Shown in pieces: positions 17,895-25,211 of a stretch of DNA of 64,000 nt. Position numbers and translations under genes: made by a program. This stretch comes from Streptomyces sp. JB150. Its GTDB lineage: Bacteria > Actinomycetota > Actinomycetes > Streptomycetales > Streptomycetaceae. The notes beneath the pieces were generated by a model, which ran no database searches, was not told the origin of the DNA, and was given only the letters and a program-made list of their open reading frames with translations. Within the stretch, counting starts at the first letter, position 1; each line of letters opens with the position of its first letter. Location: positions 4,167,085-4,231,084 of the forward strand of contig NZ_CP049780.1 in NCBI RefSeq assembly GCF_011193355.1, in the 5' to 3' direction.

Positions 17895-19019
17895 GTGAGC
17901 ACGCCCCCTACGCCCGGCACCGTCGACCGCGCCTTCGAAGCAGCCCTGTACAGCGCCGGGGACACCGGCCTCGACACCGGGGCGTCCCTGCTCGCCGCCG
18001 AGCCGGCCGCCGACGCGGAGCGCGACAGGCGGGGCCGGGAGTTCGTCGCGACCGCCTGGCGGCGCGGCTGGCAGCCCGCCGACGTCGTACGGGTCGTGCG
18101 CCGCGAGCTGGACGACGTCCACGTGGCCCTCGTGGCGGAACTGATCCGCGCCCAGGCCCCGGACGACCGTCCGCGCGGACGCCGCTGGCAGGCCCAGCTC
18201 GCCGACCTGCCCACCGCGCCACCGCCCCGCGCGGACCGCTTCTCGCACGCCACCGCGGTCCTGGAGCTGTACCGCCTCCTGCTGCGCCTGCCCACCCTCG
18301 AACCCCTGGACGAGCACGAGCCGGTACGCCGCGACGCGCCCGCCGAGTCCCGGATGCTCGCCCGCATCCGCGCGCTGCTCGCCAAGGCCGAGGCGACCGG
18401 CTACCCGGAGGAGGCCGAGGCGCTGAGCGCCAAGGCGCAGGAGCTGATGGCCCGCCACAGCATCGACGAGGCGCTGCTCGCCGCCCGCTCCCCGGACCCG
18501 GCCGCGGACACCCCGACCGCCTGCCGGATCGGCGTCGAGCCGCCGTACGAACAGGCCAAGGCGGTCCTGCTGGACGCGGTGGCCTCCGCCAACCACTGCC
18601 GCGCGGTGTGGAACGAACCCCTCGGCTTCTCCACGGTCGTCGGCTTCGACGCGGACCTCGAAGCGGTCGAACTGCTCTACACCTCGCTGCTCGTGCAGGC
18701 CACCACGGCCATGGCCAAGGCGGAGGCGGCCCAGCGCGCGGGTGGCCGCAAGCGCACGAAAACGTTCCGGCAGTCCTTCCTCGCCGCCTACGCCCACCGC
18801 GTCGGCACCCGCCTCGCGGCCGCCGCCGAAACCCAGGTGACCGACGACCTGCTCCCCGTCCTCGCCTCCCGCGAGGTCGCCGTCGCCGACCGCGCGGAGC
18901 GCATGTTCCCCGAGACCGTCACCACCCGGCTGCGCGGCGTCAGCGACGCGGCGGGCTGGCACGAGGGCGCCCGCGCGGCGGACCGGGCCCAGATGCGCCA
19001 CCGCCCGCGCCCGGACTGA
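17895..19019 (+). CDS. DUF2786 domain protein
   Basis: A 374-residue protein of unknown function. The DUF2786 signature is read as RMLARIRALLAKAEATGYPEEAEALSAKAQELMARHSIDEALL at about residues 155-197 (only its start and end are diagnostic: the LLAKAEST-like helix and the MARHSID end). A long basic helical region with GGRKRTKTFRQSF follows near residue 280. The GTG start is preceded by CACCAT at 17883-17888 with six bases between, again a possible leaderless start. It diverges from the ClpN/HTH gene across about 150 bp. The frame is open far upstream but without family-like sequence. Confidence 0.8.
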   Translation: MSTPPTPGTVDRAFEAALYSAGDTGLDTGASLLAAEPAADAERDRRGREFVATAWRRGWQPADVVRVVRRELDDVHVALVAELIRAQAPDDRPRGRRWQAQLADLPTAPPPRADRFSHATAVLELYRLLLRLPTLEPLDEHEPVRRDAPAESRMLARIRALLAKAEATGYPEEAEALSAKAQELMARHSIDEALLAARSPDPAADTPTACRIGVEPPYEQAKAVLLDAVASANHCRAVWNEPLGFSTVVGFDADLEAVELLYTSLLVQATTAMAKAEAAQRAGGRKRTKTFRQSFLAAYAHRVGTRLAAAAETQVTDDLLPVLASREVAVADRAERMFPETVTTRLRGVSDAAGWHEGARAADRAQMRHRPRPD

Positions 19020-19062
19020 CCGGACCGACTGGCTCGGACGGCCCCGACCGGCTCGGACGGGC

Positions 19063-19710
19063 TTGGCCAGTTCGCGGCGCAGGCCCGCATCGCGGCGTGC
19101 GTACGTCGTCTTCCTGCTGGGCATGGGCGGCGAGCAGTGGACGCAGACCGTCCCCGAGCGCGTCGTGCTGACCCTCCTGGGCGGCGTACTGGCGATGCTC
19201 GCGTACGCCGCTACCCGGCCTGGGAGACCCGCGGCTGCGCGACCGCCTCGCCGGCCGGCCGGCGGCCCCGGGCGCCTACGCCGCGGCCGTACTGCACCAC
19301 CACGCGGACCCCGCGTCCGCGTCCGCCGCCGACATCCGGGACGCCCTGCTCACCGCCCGAGCGCCCCGCGCCGCCTGGCACCCGGCGGTCGCCCGCGCGG
19401 AGCACGAACCCGTACGCCACCGCTCCCTGTCCCGCGTCGCGGCCGACGACGCCGAGGACGCGCTGACCCAGATGGGCCGCGTGGCCATGCTGCTGGAAGC
19501 GGACGCCCTGCGCGAGGCCACCGTCCGGGGCGCGAAGGCGGTACGGGAACACCGCGTCCCCCAGGGGGACGCCCCGTCCGGGCCGCCCTCACCCACCCCG
19601 CCTGGGCCGACACCTCCGACACCGTCGTACGCCCCGCCGCGAGACTGCTGCTCACCACCCTCACGACCTTCTCCGAGGCCCTGAGCGGCACCCCGGCGAA
19701 ACGCCCGTGA
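19063..19710 (+). pseudogene. Decayed FUSC-type membrane protein C-terminal fragment
   Basis: Pieces of one protein appear in three successive frames. The first (about 19100-19210) is membrane-like with GEQWTQTVPERVVLTLLGGVLAMLAYAA. A short piece with YPAWET (about 19211-19230) is one frame away. The longest (about 19232-19560) contains LRDRLAGRPAAPGAYAAAVL and QMGRVAMLLEADAL in the third frame. The tail VRAALTHPAWADTSD to TPAKRP (19580-19710) is back in the first frame. The order matches the C-terminal half of FUSC/aromatic-acid exporter proteins. The N-terminal half is absent, so this is a truncated gene with three frameshifts. The preceding bases 19026-19060 contain a 17 bp imperfect repeat. 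Confidence 0.7.
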
Positions 19711-19766
19711 GAGCACTGCGCCCCGAGTCCCCGCCCCGAGTCCCCGCCTCCGACAGGGCGCGGCTT

Positions 19767-20339
19767 CTACGACCCCAGCCCCTCCGTCGGCACCCCCGAC
19801 GGCAGCGTGCCCCCCTCGGCCCTGGTGAACGTCTCGACCCCCGCCGACCCCTCCCAGGTCACCTTCAGGGAGTCCGCCGTGACGGAGTCGACCGTCCCCG
19901 TGCCGCGCTCCCGGTCCCGGCCGCCCTCACCTCCGGCACCGCCGTCACCCCAGGCGCCGTCGTCACCGTTCTTCCCGCCCTCACCGCAGAGCAGCCGTAT
20001 CGCCGGCTTCCCGGCCGCCTCGGTGACCCGCCCGCCGCACACGGTCCCGCGGCTCGCGAACAGCCCCGCCTCGTCGCCGTTGAACACGAGCACCACGGCC
20101 TGCCCGCCGCTGGTGGCGAGCCAGCTGCCGTCCAGCTCGCCACCAGCGGCCGAGCCGGAGGCCGAGGGGGACGGGGAGGGAGACGGGGACGACGCCGCCG
20201 GCGCGGTCGGCGTCGCCTCCTCCTCACTGCCCCCGCCGCACGCGCCGAGCAGCAGCACGCCGCCCAGCCCCGCGGCCGCGGCCCGGGCCACGGTCCGTAT
20301 CCGCCTGCGCGCCCCGCGCGCGTACGCCGCCGAAGTCAC
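19767..20339 (-). CDS. Small secreted lipoprotein
   Basis: A 190-residue protein with a basic N terminus, a hydrophobic stretch and lipobox LLGAC, then a Ser/Pro/Thr linker (PSPSPSPSAS) as in Streptomyces surface lipoproteins. The mature part begins LDGSWLATSGG and has two cysteines (TVCGG and RLLCG) that could form a disulphide, plus a Gly/Asp-rich loop. The ending TWEGSAGVETFTRAEGG is beta-strand-like. I recognise no family function. It lies between the FUSC remnant and the zinc-sparing ribosomal genes and shows no overlap with either. Confidence 0.75.
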   Translation of the reverse strand: MTSAAYARGARRRIRTVARAAAAGLGGVLLLGACGGGSEEEATPTAPAASSPSPSPSPSASGSAAGGELDGSWLATSGGQAVVLVFNGDEAGLFASRGTVCGGRVTEAAGKPAIRLLCGEGGKNGDDGAWGDGGAGGEGGRDRERGTGTVDSVTADSLKVTWEGSAGVETFTRAEGGTLPSGVPTEGLGS

Positions 20340-20440
20340 TGCGAGCCCCCAGGGGAAGAACCGGTAGGACGGTACGACCGCAGCAAGCTACCAGGCCGTA
20401 ACCTCCCGGCCACCTCCCTCGGGCGGCCGGAGTTCTCCGG

Positions 20441-20746
20441 CTACCAGGAGGACTTGCGCACCCCGGGCAGATATCCGGCGTGCGCCTGCTCCCGCAGCGA
20501 CACCCGGGACAGCCCGAACGCCCGGAAGTAACCGCGCGGGCGGCCGTCCACCTGGTCGCGGTTGCGTACGCGCGTGGCGCTCGCGTCCCGCGGCTGGCGG
20601 CGCAGCTCGGCCTGCGCGGCGGCGCGTTCGGCGTCGGTGGAGGACGGCCGGCGGACGATCTCCTTCAGCTCGGCCCGCCGCGCGGCGTACCGCGCGACGA
20701 TCTCCTGCCGCTTCTCGTTCTTCGCGATCTTGCTCTTCTTCGCCAT
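20441..20746 (-). CDS. rpsN: Ribosomal protein S14, zinc-free paralogue
   Basis: A 101-residue S14 of the long, cysteine-free type: [17 protein letters not shown] at the start and [17 protein letters not shown] near the end. The CxxC-CxxC zinc ribbon of the housekeeping S14 is absent. Such paralogues replace the zinc-binding form during zinc starvation. The ATG overlaps the TGA of rpmB (ATGA), so the two are translationally coupled. It belongs to the minus-strand arm of the Zur-type divergent cluster. Confidence 0.96.
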   Translation of the reverse strand: MAKKSKIAKNEKRQEIVARYAARRAELKEIVRRPSSTDAERAAAQAELRRQPRDASATRVRNRDQVDGRPRGYFRAFGLSRVSLREQAHAGYLPGVRKSSW

Positions 20747-20982
20747 CAGACCCGCACCCCCCGCGCGCGGATCCGGGCCACGGCGGCCTCGATCCCGATC
20801 GTGTCGACGGTCTTGATCCCCTTGGCGCTGAGCTTCAGCCGCACGTACCGGCCCTCGCTGGGCAGCCAGTACCGCTTGCTCTGGACGTTCGGGTCGAAGC
20901 GGCGCGAGGACCGCCGGTGGGAGTGGGAGATCGTGTTGCCGAAACCGGGCCGGGCGCCGGTCAGCATGCAGTGGGCGGACAT
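20746..20982 (-). CDS. rpmB: Ribosomal protein L28 paralogue
   Basis: A 78-residue L28: [20 protein letters not shown] at the start, and [19 protein letters not shown] in the middle. The paired CxxC zinc ligands of the zinc form are not present; only one Cys remains. The start at 20982 is set by the ribosome-binding site GGAGAGG about 11 bases upstream on the minus strand; the frame is open further upstream without L28-like sequence. It is the first gene of the minus-strand arm. Confidence 0.95.
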   Translation of the reverse strand: MSAHCMLTGARPGFGNTISHSHRRSSRRFDPNVQSKRYWLPSEGRYVRLKLSAKGIKTVDTIGIEAAVARIRARGVRV

Positions 20983-21012
20983 CGGGTGACGAACCTCTCC
21001 TCGATCGGTGTC

Positions 21013-21036
21013 GTAATGGAATTCATTTTCAGTAAC
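21013..21036. promoter_or_regulatory. Probable Zur box between divergent ribosomal protein genes
   Basis: The AT-rich imperfect palindrome GTAATGGAATTCATTTTCAG is centred on GAATTC and resembles the actinobacterial Zur operator core TGAAAATGATTTTCA. It lies 31 bp from the rpmB start and 9 bp from the rpmG start. The -10-like TAACAT for rpmG (21033-21038) overlaps its right edge. Repression by zinc-loaded Zur is inferred from the gene content. Confidence 0.8.
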
Positions 21037-21044
21037 ATAGCAGC

Positions 21045-21209
21045 ATGGCACGCAACGAACTCCGCCCGGTCATCAAGCTCCGGTCCACCGCCGGCACCGG
21101 CTACACCTACGTGACGCGCAAGAACCGCCGCAACGACCCGGACCGCCTGACCCTGCGCAAGTACGACCCGGTCGCCGGCCGCCACGTCGACTTCCGAGAG
21201 GAGCGCTGA
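21045..21209 (+). CDS. rpmG: Ribosomal protein L33 paralogue
   Basis: A 54-residue L33: [20 protein letters not shown] at the start, then [20 protein letters not shown]. The four zinc-binding cysteines of the housekeeping L33 are absent. TAACAT ends at 21038, six bases before the ATG, and there is no room for a ribosome-binding site, so the transcript is probably leaderless and blocked directly by the Zur box. rpmE starts 5 bp after its stop. Confidence 0.96.
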   Translation: MARNELRPVIKLRSTAGTGYTYVTRKNRRNDPDRLTLRKYDPVAGRHVDFREER

Positions 21210-21214
21210 CCGCC

Positions 21215-21463
21215 ATGCGCAAGGGAATCCACCCCGACTACGGTCCCGTCGTCTTCCGTGACCGTGCCGCGAACTACGCCTTCCTCACCCGGTCGACCAT
21301 GACCAGCGACAAGACGATCGAGTGGGAGGACGGCAACACCTACCCGGTCGTGGACGTCGAGATCTCGAACGTCAGCCACCCCTTCTATACCGGCACCGCC
21401 CGCGTCCTGGACACCGCGGGCCGCGTCGAGCGCTTCGAGCGCCGGTACGGAAAGCGGAGCTGA
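21215..21463 (+). CDS. rpmE: Ribosomal protein L31 type B
   Basis: An 82-residue type B L31, beginning [20 protein letters not shown] and ending [20 protein letters not shown]. It lacks the CxxC of type A L31 and so does not store zinc. The preceding GAGAGGAGCG supplies a ribosome-binding site overlapping the end of rpmG. Replacement of the zinc form during starvation releases zinc, an established mechanism in B. subtilis and S. coelicolor. Confidence 0.97.
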   Translation: MRKGIHPDYGPVVFRDRAANYAFLTRSTMTSDKTIEWEDGNTYPVVDVEISNVSHPFYTGTARVLDTAGRVERFERRYGKRS

Positions 21464-21468
21464 GCGCC

Positions 21469-22599
21469 GTGCCCGACCTCTCCGTCGTGATCGTCGGCGG
21501 GCTGCACGCCGACGCCCGCAAGCGGGCCGTCGACCGGCTGCTCGCCGAGGTCCCCGGCAGCGTCGTCCTCCACCACGACCTGGCGACGGCCGCGTCCGGC
21601 ACCGTCGTGCGCACGGTCCGCGACGCCGGCGGCGTCCGGGACACCGGCGAGACGCCGCTGGTCAACGACTGCGCGTGCTGCGCCCTGCGCGAGGACCTGG
21701 TGCCCGAGCTGCGCCGCCTCGCCGACGCCGGGGACACCCGCCTCGCGGTCGTCGAGCTGTGGGACTCCGTCGAGCCCAAGGCCATGGCCGAGGTCGTCAC
21801 CGCCGGCGGCCTCACCGTCACCGGCGTGATCACCGCCGTCGACCCCGCGCTGCTGCTGCCGTACCTCGGCAACGGCGACGACCTCGCCGAGGCCGGGCTC
21901 GCCGCGGCCGCCACCGACCAGCGCACCGTCGCCGACACCTTCGCCCGCCAGCTGGAGTACGCCCCCGTCCTCGCCGTCGCCGAGTCCGAGGAGGCCGACG
22001 ACGAGGACCGCGAGCTGCTGGCCCAGCTGCACCCGACGGCCCGCCGGGTTTCGATCGGCCACGGTGACCTGGCGGGCGCCGCGCTCGCCGGCTTCGACGT
22101 CGAGGCCGCGGCCGCCGCCCAGCACCCGGCGTGCGCCCTGCTGCCCACGGACGCCGACGCGCACGGCGTGACCACCCTCGTCTGGCGCCGGCACCGTCCC
22201 TTCCACCCGGAGCGGCTGTACGCGGCGCTGGAGGACCTGACCTGCGCCGCCGCCCGCAGCCGGGGCCGGTTCTGGCTCGCCGACAAGCCGGACACCCTCT
22301 TCCACTGGGACGCGGCAGGCGGAGCGCTGTGCGTGGAGAGCGCCGGCCCCTGGCTGGCCGCGCTGCCCGACGCGGCCTGGGAGATGGTCCCTCCGGTGCG
22401 CCGTGCCGCCGCCGCGCTGGACTGGCACCCCGAGCACGGGGACCGCTGCCAGCACCTCGTCTTCACCTCGCCCGGCCTCGACGGCGAGGGCCTTCAGCGG
22501 CTGCTGGAGTCCTGTCTGCTCACCGACGCCGAGTACGCCGCCGGGCGCGACGCCTGGCAGCGGCTGCCGCACGCCTTCGACACCCTCCTGGAGGTCTGA
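21469..22599 (+). CDS. COG0523 (CobW-like) protein with degenerate P-loop
   Basis: A 376-residue member of the COG0523 metal-chaperone GTPase family. The metal site CxCC is intact (Cys68, Cys70, Cys71 in NDCACCALRED), and the CobW C-terminal domain contains RHRPFHPERLYAAL and RGRFWLADKPD. The region where the Walker A motif GxxGxGK(T/S) should be reads VGGLHADARKRAVDRLL, without the GK(S/T) triad, so GTP hydrolysis is doubtful. The GTG start lies 5 bp after the L31 stop. In the Zur context a role in zinc delivery or sensing is likely but inferred. Confidence 0.88.
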   Translation: MPDLSVVIVGGLHADARKRAVDRLLAEVPGSVVLHHDLATAASGTVVRTVRDAGGVRDTGETPLVNDCACCALREDLVPELRRLADAGDTRLAVVELWDSVEPKAMAEVVTAGGLTVTGVITAVDPALLLPYLGNGDDLAEAGLAAAATDQRTVADTFARQLEYAPVLAVAESEEADDEDRELLAQLHPTARRVSIGHGDLAGAALAGFDVEAAAAAQHPACALLPTDADAHGVTTLVWRRHRPFHPERLYAALEDLTCAAARSRGRFWLADKPDTLFHWDAAGGALCVESAGPWLAALPDAAWEMVPPVRRAAAALDWHPEHGDRCQHLVFTSPGLDGEGLQRLLESCLLTDAEYAAGRDAWQRLPHAFDTLLEV

Positions 22600-22605
22600 C
22601 CCCCG

Positions 22606-22839
22606 ATGCCCCGCAAGTCCGACCGCAAGCCCGCCAAGAACCGGCCGAACCCGCTGGACCACGCCGGGATCACGTACATCGACTACAAGGACACCGACCT
22701 GCTGCGGAAGTTCATCTCCGACCGCGGCAAGATCCGCAGCCGCCGGGTGACCCGTGTCACCTCCCAGCAGCAGCGACAGCTGGCCCGCGCCGTCAAGAAC
22801 GCCCGCGAGATGGCCCTGCTGCCGTACGCGAGCCGCTGA
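22606..22839 (+). CDS. rpsR: Ribosomal protein S18 paralogue
   Basis: A 77-residue S18: [20 protein letters not shown] at the start, [20 protein letters not shown] in the middle, and [20 protein letters not shown] at the end. The N-terminal CxxC of zinc-binding S18 is absent. It is the last gene of the plus-strand arm, 6 bp after the CobW-like gene, and is followed by a strong hairpin terminator. Confidence 0.96.
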   Translation: MPRKSDRKPAKNRPNPLDHAGITYIDYKDTDLLRKFISDRGKIRSRRVTRVTSQQQRQLARAVKNAREMALLPYASR

Positions 22840-22856
22840 CGCGTCCTCTCACGTGC

Positions 22857-22894
22857 CGGACGGGCCCCGCCTCACCGGAGGCGGGGCCCGTCCG
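22857..22894 (+). terminator. Strong hairpin terminator after rpsR
   Basis: Perfect 17 bp arms (22857-22873 and 22878-22894), with a 4-base loop ACCG, carry the core GGGCCCCGCCTC. A short TTTG follows at 22897. It ends the L33-L31-CobW-S18 transcript. Confidence 0.88.
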
Positions 22895-23024
22895 CGTTTG
22901 CGCCAACCTCCCGCGCGCATACGGAAGTTCAATGGAACACAAAGCCGACAACATGCGTCTGTTCCTAGTACCGGAACCATTTCGGTAAAGCGGGGGCCAA
23001 AGCTGTAGTCACGGCAACACCCCG

Positions 23025-23053
23025 CGTGCACGTGCATCTGCGTCTGCATCTGC
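23025..23053 (-). promoter_or_regulatory. Shared 29 bp element, copy A, upstream of the DUF397 gene
   Basis: Read on the minus strand it is GCAGATGCA-GAC-GCAGATGCACGTGCACG. The same sequence with a different central triplet occurs at 24024-24052. It contains a direct repeat GCAGATGCA and the palindrome GTGCACGTGCAC-like core. It lies 82 bp before the DUF397 start and covers the -35 zone of a promoter with -10 TATGAT at 23067-23072. Also in this 240 bp gap is the inverted repeat GTTCC-N7-GGAAC at 22960-22976. Confidence 0.8.
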
Positions 23054-23134
23054 ACATGAACAAGGTTATGATCCGGCACAGTTGACCACTGCATCCATGG
23101 CCACGACAGCCAGTGCACCACCGGGGAGCGACCT

Positions 23135-23377
23135 GTGGACCACGACGTGTACAACGGCATGGCCGCCACCGAGCTGCGCGGTGTGGCCTGGCAGAAGAGC
23201 CGGCACAGCAACTCGCAGGGTTCGTGCGTGGAGTTCGCCCGGCTGCCCGGCGGACGGGTGGCCGTCCGGAACTCGAACTTCCCCGACGGGCCCGCGCTCG
23301 TGTACACCCGGGCGGAGATCGAGGCCATGCTGCTCGGCGTGAAGGACGGCGAGTTCGACCACCTGGTGGCGGGCTGA
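23135..23377 (+). CDS. DUF397 domain protein (AbaA/WhiJ-locus type)
   Basis: An 80-residue protein made almost entirely of a DUF397 domain: WQKSRHSNSQGSCVEFARLP, then VAVRNSNFPDGPALVYT. DUF397 proteins occur in actinomycetes next to XRE/DUF5753 regulators and anti-sigma-like ATPases, as at the whiJ and abaA loci that influence development and antibiotic production. The GTG start is supported by GGGGAG eight bases upstream. It converges with the HATPase gene, and a bidirectional hairpin lies between them. Confidence 0.9.
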   Translation: MDHDVYNGMAATELRGVAWQKSRHSNSQGSCVEFARLPGGRVAVRNSNFPDGPALVYTRAEIEAMLLGVKDGEFDHLVAG

Positions 23378-23427
23378 GGGCGCGCGAGCGACCGGGGGAG
23401 CGGACCACCCACGCCGTGACGCGCGTA

Positions 23428-23457
23428 GAACCGCGGCACCGAGCCGTGCCGCGGTTC
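23428..23457. terminator. Bidirectional hairpin between DUF397 and HATPase genes
   Basis: Arms GAACCGCGGCAC (23428-23439) and GTGCCGCGGTTC (23446-23457) form a 12 bp stem with a 6-base loop. The hairpin lies immediately beside the stop of the minus-strand gene and can serve both converging transcripts. Confidence 0.8.
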
Positions 23458-23458
23458 C

Positions 23459-23950
23459 TCAGTCGGCGGGCCGCAGCCGGAACAGCGCCCAGACGACCTT
23501 GCCGCTGAGCGTGCCGGCCAGCGGGTGCCAGCCCCAGCCGTCGCAGAAGGAGTCGACCAGGAACAGCCCGCGGCCGGACTCCGCGGAGAAGTCGTCCGCC
23601 TCGCGCGCCACGGGGCTGTCGTTGCTGGGGTCCCGCACCGCGCACACCAGCCGCTCGGTCCAGCGCATCAGGTGCAGCCGTACCGCCGGCTCGTACTCCC
23701 CGCGCGGGGCGCTGGGCACGGCGTGCCGCAGCGCGTTGGTGACCAGTTCCGAGACGACCAGACAGACGTCGTCGAACCGGTCGCCCACGTCCCACTGGCC
23801 GAGGGTTCTGCGGGTGAACTGCCGGGCCTCGCGCACCGCTTCGAAGCGGGCGGGCAGAGCGCAGGACGCGGCGCTGGACACGGCCGCGGGGTCCAGCGGC
23901 GGAAGGCCCTGCCGTAACGGCTCGAGCATGGTCGATCCATTCGTTGCCAT
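23459..23950 (-). CDS. Anti-sigma-like ATP-binding protein (HATPase_c)
   Basis: A 163-residue single-domain GHKL ATPase of the RsbW/SpoIIAB-like type common in Streptomyces. The N box is VVSELVTNALRHA, and the G region is ESGRGLFLVDSFCDGWGW. Such proteins usually bind sigma or anti-anti-sigma factors. Two conserved neighbours, DUF397 and XRE/DUF5753, make this the three-gene module seen at whiJ-like loci. The start is placed at ATG 23950 (MATNGSTMLEP); ATG 23929 is possible. The promoter side carries copy B of the shared element, 74 bp upstream. Confidence 0.87.
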   Translation of the reverse strand: MATNGSTMLEPLRQGLPPLDPAAVSSAASCALPARFEAVREARQFTRRTLGQWDVGDRFDDVCLVVSELVTNALRHAVPSAPRGEYEPAVRLHLMRWTERLVCAVRDPSNDSPVAREADDFSAESGRGLFLVDSFCDGWGWHPLAGTLSGKVVWALFRLRPAD

Positions 23951-24258
23951 GCGGGGCACTCCCGGGATTCGCGGTCGTTGCGATGCAGCGGTGGCGCGGC
24001 ACCCATGGTTTCGGAAGCGCACAGCAGATGCAAGGGCAGATGCACGTGCACGAGACCGAATTGGTCCCACCCGTACCACTTCTTGGCCATTTTTTCCGCC
24101 ATCTTGGTGTTGCTCGTGCGCCGTCCGCCTGCCACCTCTGTGTGCGCTCCTGCTCGCTATCTTTGGCTTCTTTCCGTCTGTGTAATCGGACGAGTACAGC
24201 TCGGAGTGTTTTAGTGGCAGACTGCGGGCCCTGAAGACGGTTGGGGAGGCTGGCGAAC
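23951..24258. promoter_or_regulatory. Divergent control region with shared element copy B (24024-24052)
   Basis: This 308 bp gap separates the HATPase and XRE genes. Copy B, GCAGATGCA-AGG-GCAGATGCACGTGCACG, lies at 24024-24052 on the plus strand. It has the same orientation relative to the HATPase gene as copy A has to the DUF397 gene, at nearly the same distance. The right half (24060-24230) is unusually T-rich, with TTTTTT at 24090-24095, and no ORF with family-like sequence. No clear -35/-10 pair for the XRE gene could be fixed. Confidence 0.7.
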
Positions 24259-25119
24259 GTGAGCGCGGGAGAGCCCGGATCGGTGGTGCGGCGGATGCTG
24301 CTCGGCTCGCAACTCAGGCGACTGCGCGAGGCGCGGGGCATCACCCGCGAGGCGGCGGGTTACCACATCCGCGCCTCCGAGTCGAAGATCAGCCGGATGG
24401 AGCTGGGCCGGGTGAGCTTCAAGACGAGGGACGTCGAGGACCTGCTGACGCTGTACGGCATCACGGACGAGAACGAGCGGGGCTCCCTGATCTCACTCGC
24501 CCGCGAGGCCAACGTGGCCGGCTGGTGGCACAGTTACTCCGACGTCCTGCCGAGCTGGTTCCCCACCTACGTCGGCCTGGAGGGCGCCGCGTCCCTGATC
24601 CGGGCGTACGAGGTGCAGTTCGTGCACGGCCTGCTCCAGACCGAGGAGTACGCCCGCGCGGTGGTGCGGCGCGGCATGAAGGACGCGAGCGAGGCCGACG
24701 TCGAACGCCGGGTGGCGCTGCGCCTCGAGCGGCAGAAGCACCTCGTCGCGGAGAACGCCCCCGACTTCCACATCGTCCTCGACGAGGCCGCCCTGCGCCG
24801 CCCCTACGGGGACCGCGAGGTGATGCGCGGCCAGCTCCAGCACCTCATCGAGATCTCCGAGCGTCCCAACGTCCGTTTGCAGATCATGCCGTTCAGCTTC
24901 GGCGGGCACTCCGGCGAGAGCGGTGCCTTCACCATCCTCAGCTTCCCCGAGTCCGACCTGTCGGACGTGGTCTACATGGAGCAGCTGACCAGCGCCCTCT
25001 ACCTGGACAAGCCCGAGGACGTCGCCCAGTACGAGACCGCCCTGAAGGAACTCCAGCGCGACAGCCCCGGCCCCGCGGAGAGCCGCGACCTGCTCAGGGG
25101 CCTCCTCCAACTCTCCTGA
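24259..25119 (+). CDS. XRE-family regulator with DUF5753 (WhiJ-like)
   Basis: A 286-residue regulator. The helix-turn-helix lies near residues 18-60: LRRLREARGITREAAGYHIR, then SESKISRMELGR. The DUF5753 sensor-like domain follows (WFPTYVGLEGAASLIRAYEV, FVHGLLQTEEYARAV, and FGGHSGESGAFTIL). These proteins work with DUF397 partners in Streptomyces development and secondary metabolism. The GTG at 24259 is chosen because GGGGAGG lies nine bases upstream; the frame is open to a TTG at 24241. It probably binds the two shared elements, by inference. Confidence 0.9.
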   Translation: MSAGEPGSVVRRMLLGSQLRRLREARGITREAAGYHIRASESKISRMELGRVSFKTRDVEDLLTLYGITDENERGSLISLAREANVAGWWHSYSDVLPSWFPTYVGLEGAASLIRAYEVQFVHGLLQTEEYARAVVRRGMKDASEADVERRVALRLERQKHLVAENAPDFHIVLDEAALRRPYGDREVMRGQLQHLIEISERPNVRLQIMPFSFGGHSGESGAFTILSFPESDLSDVVYMEQLTSALYLDKPEDVAQYETALKELQRDSPGPAESRDLLRGLLQLS

Positions 25120-25211
25120 TACACCGGCCAAGTTGGTGAACCGGCCAGTAGGATGACGATCGATCAGGCGCGTCTGTCTGTCTGCTCCCGCGGCAGGGAT
25201 TGAGGGATCAC

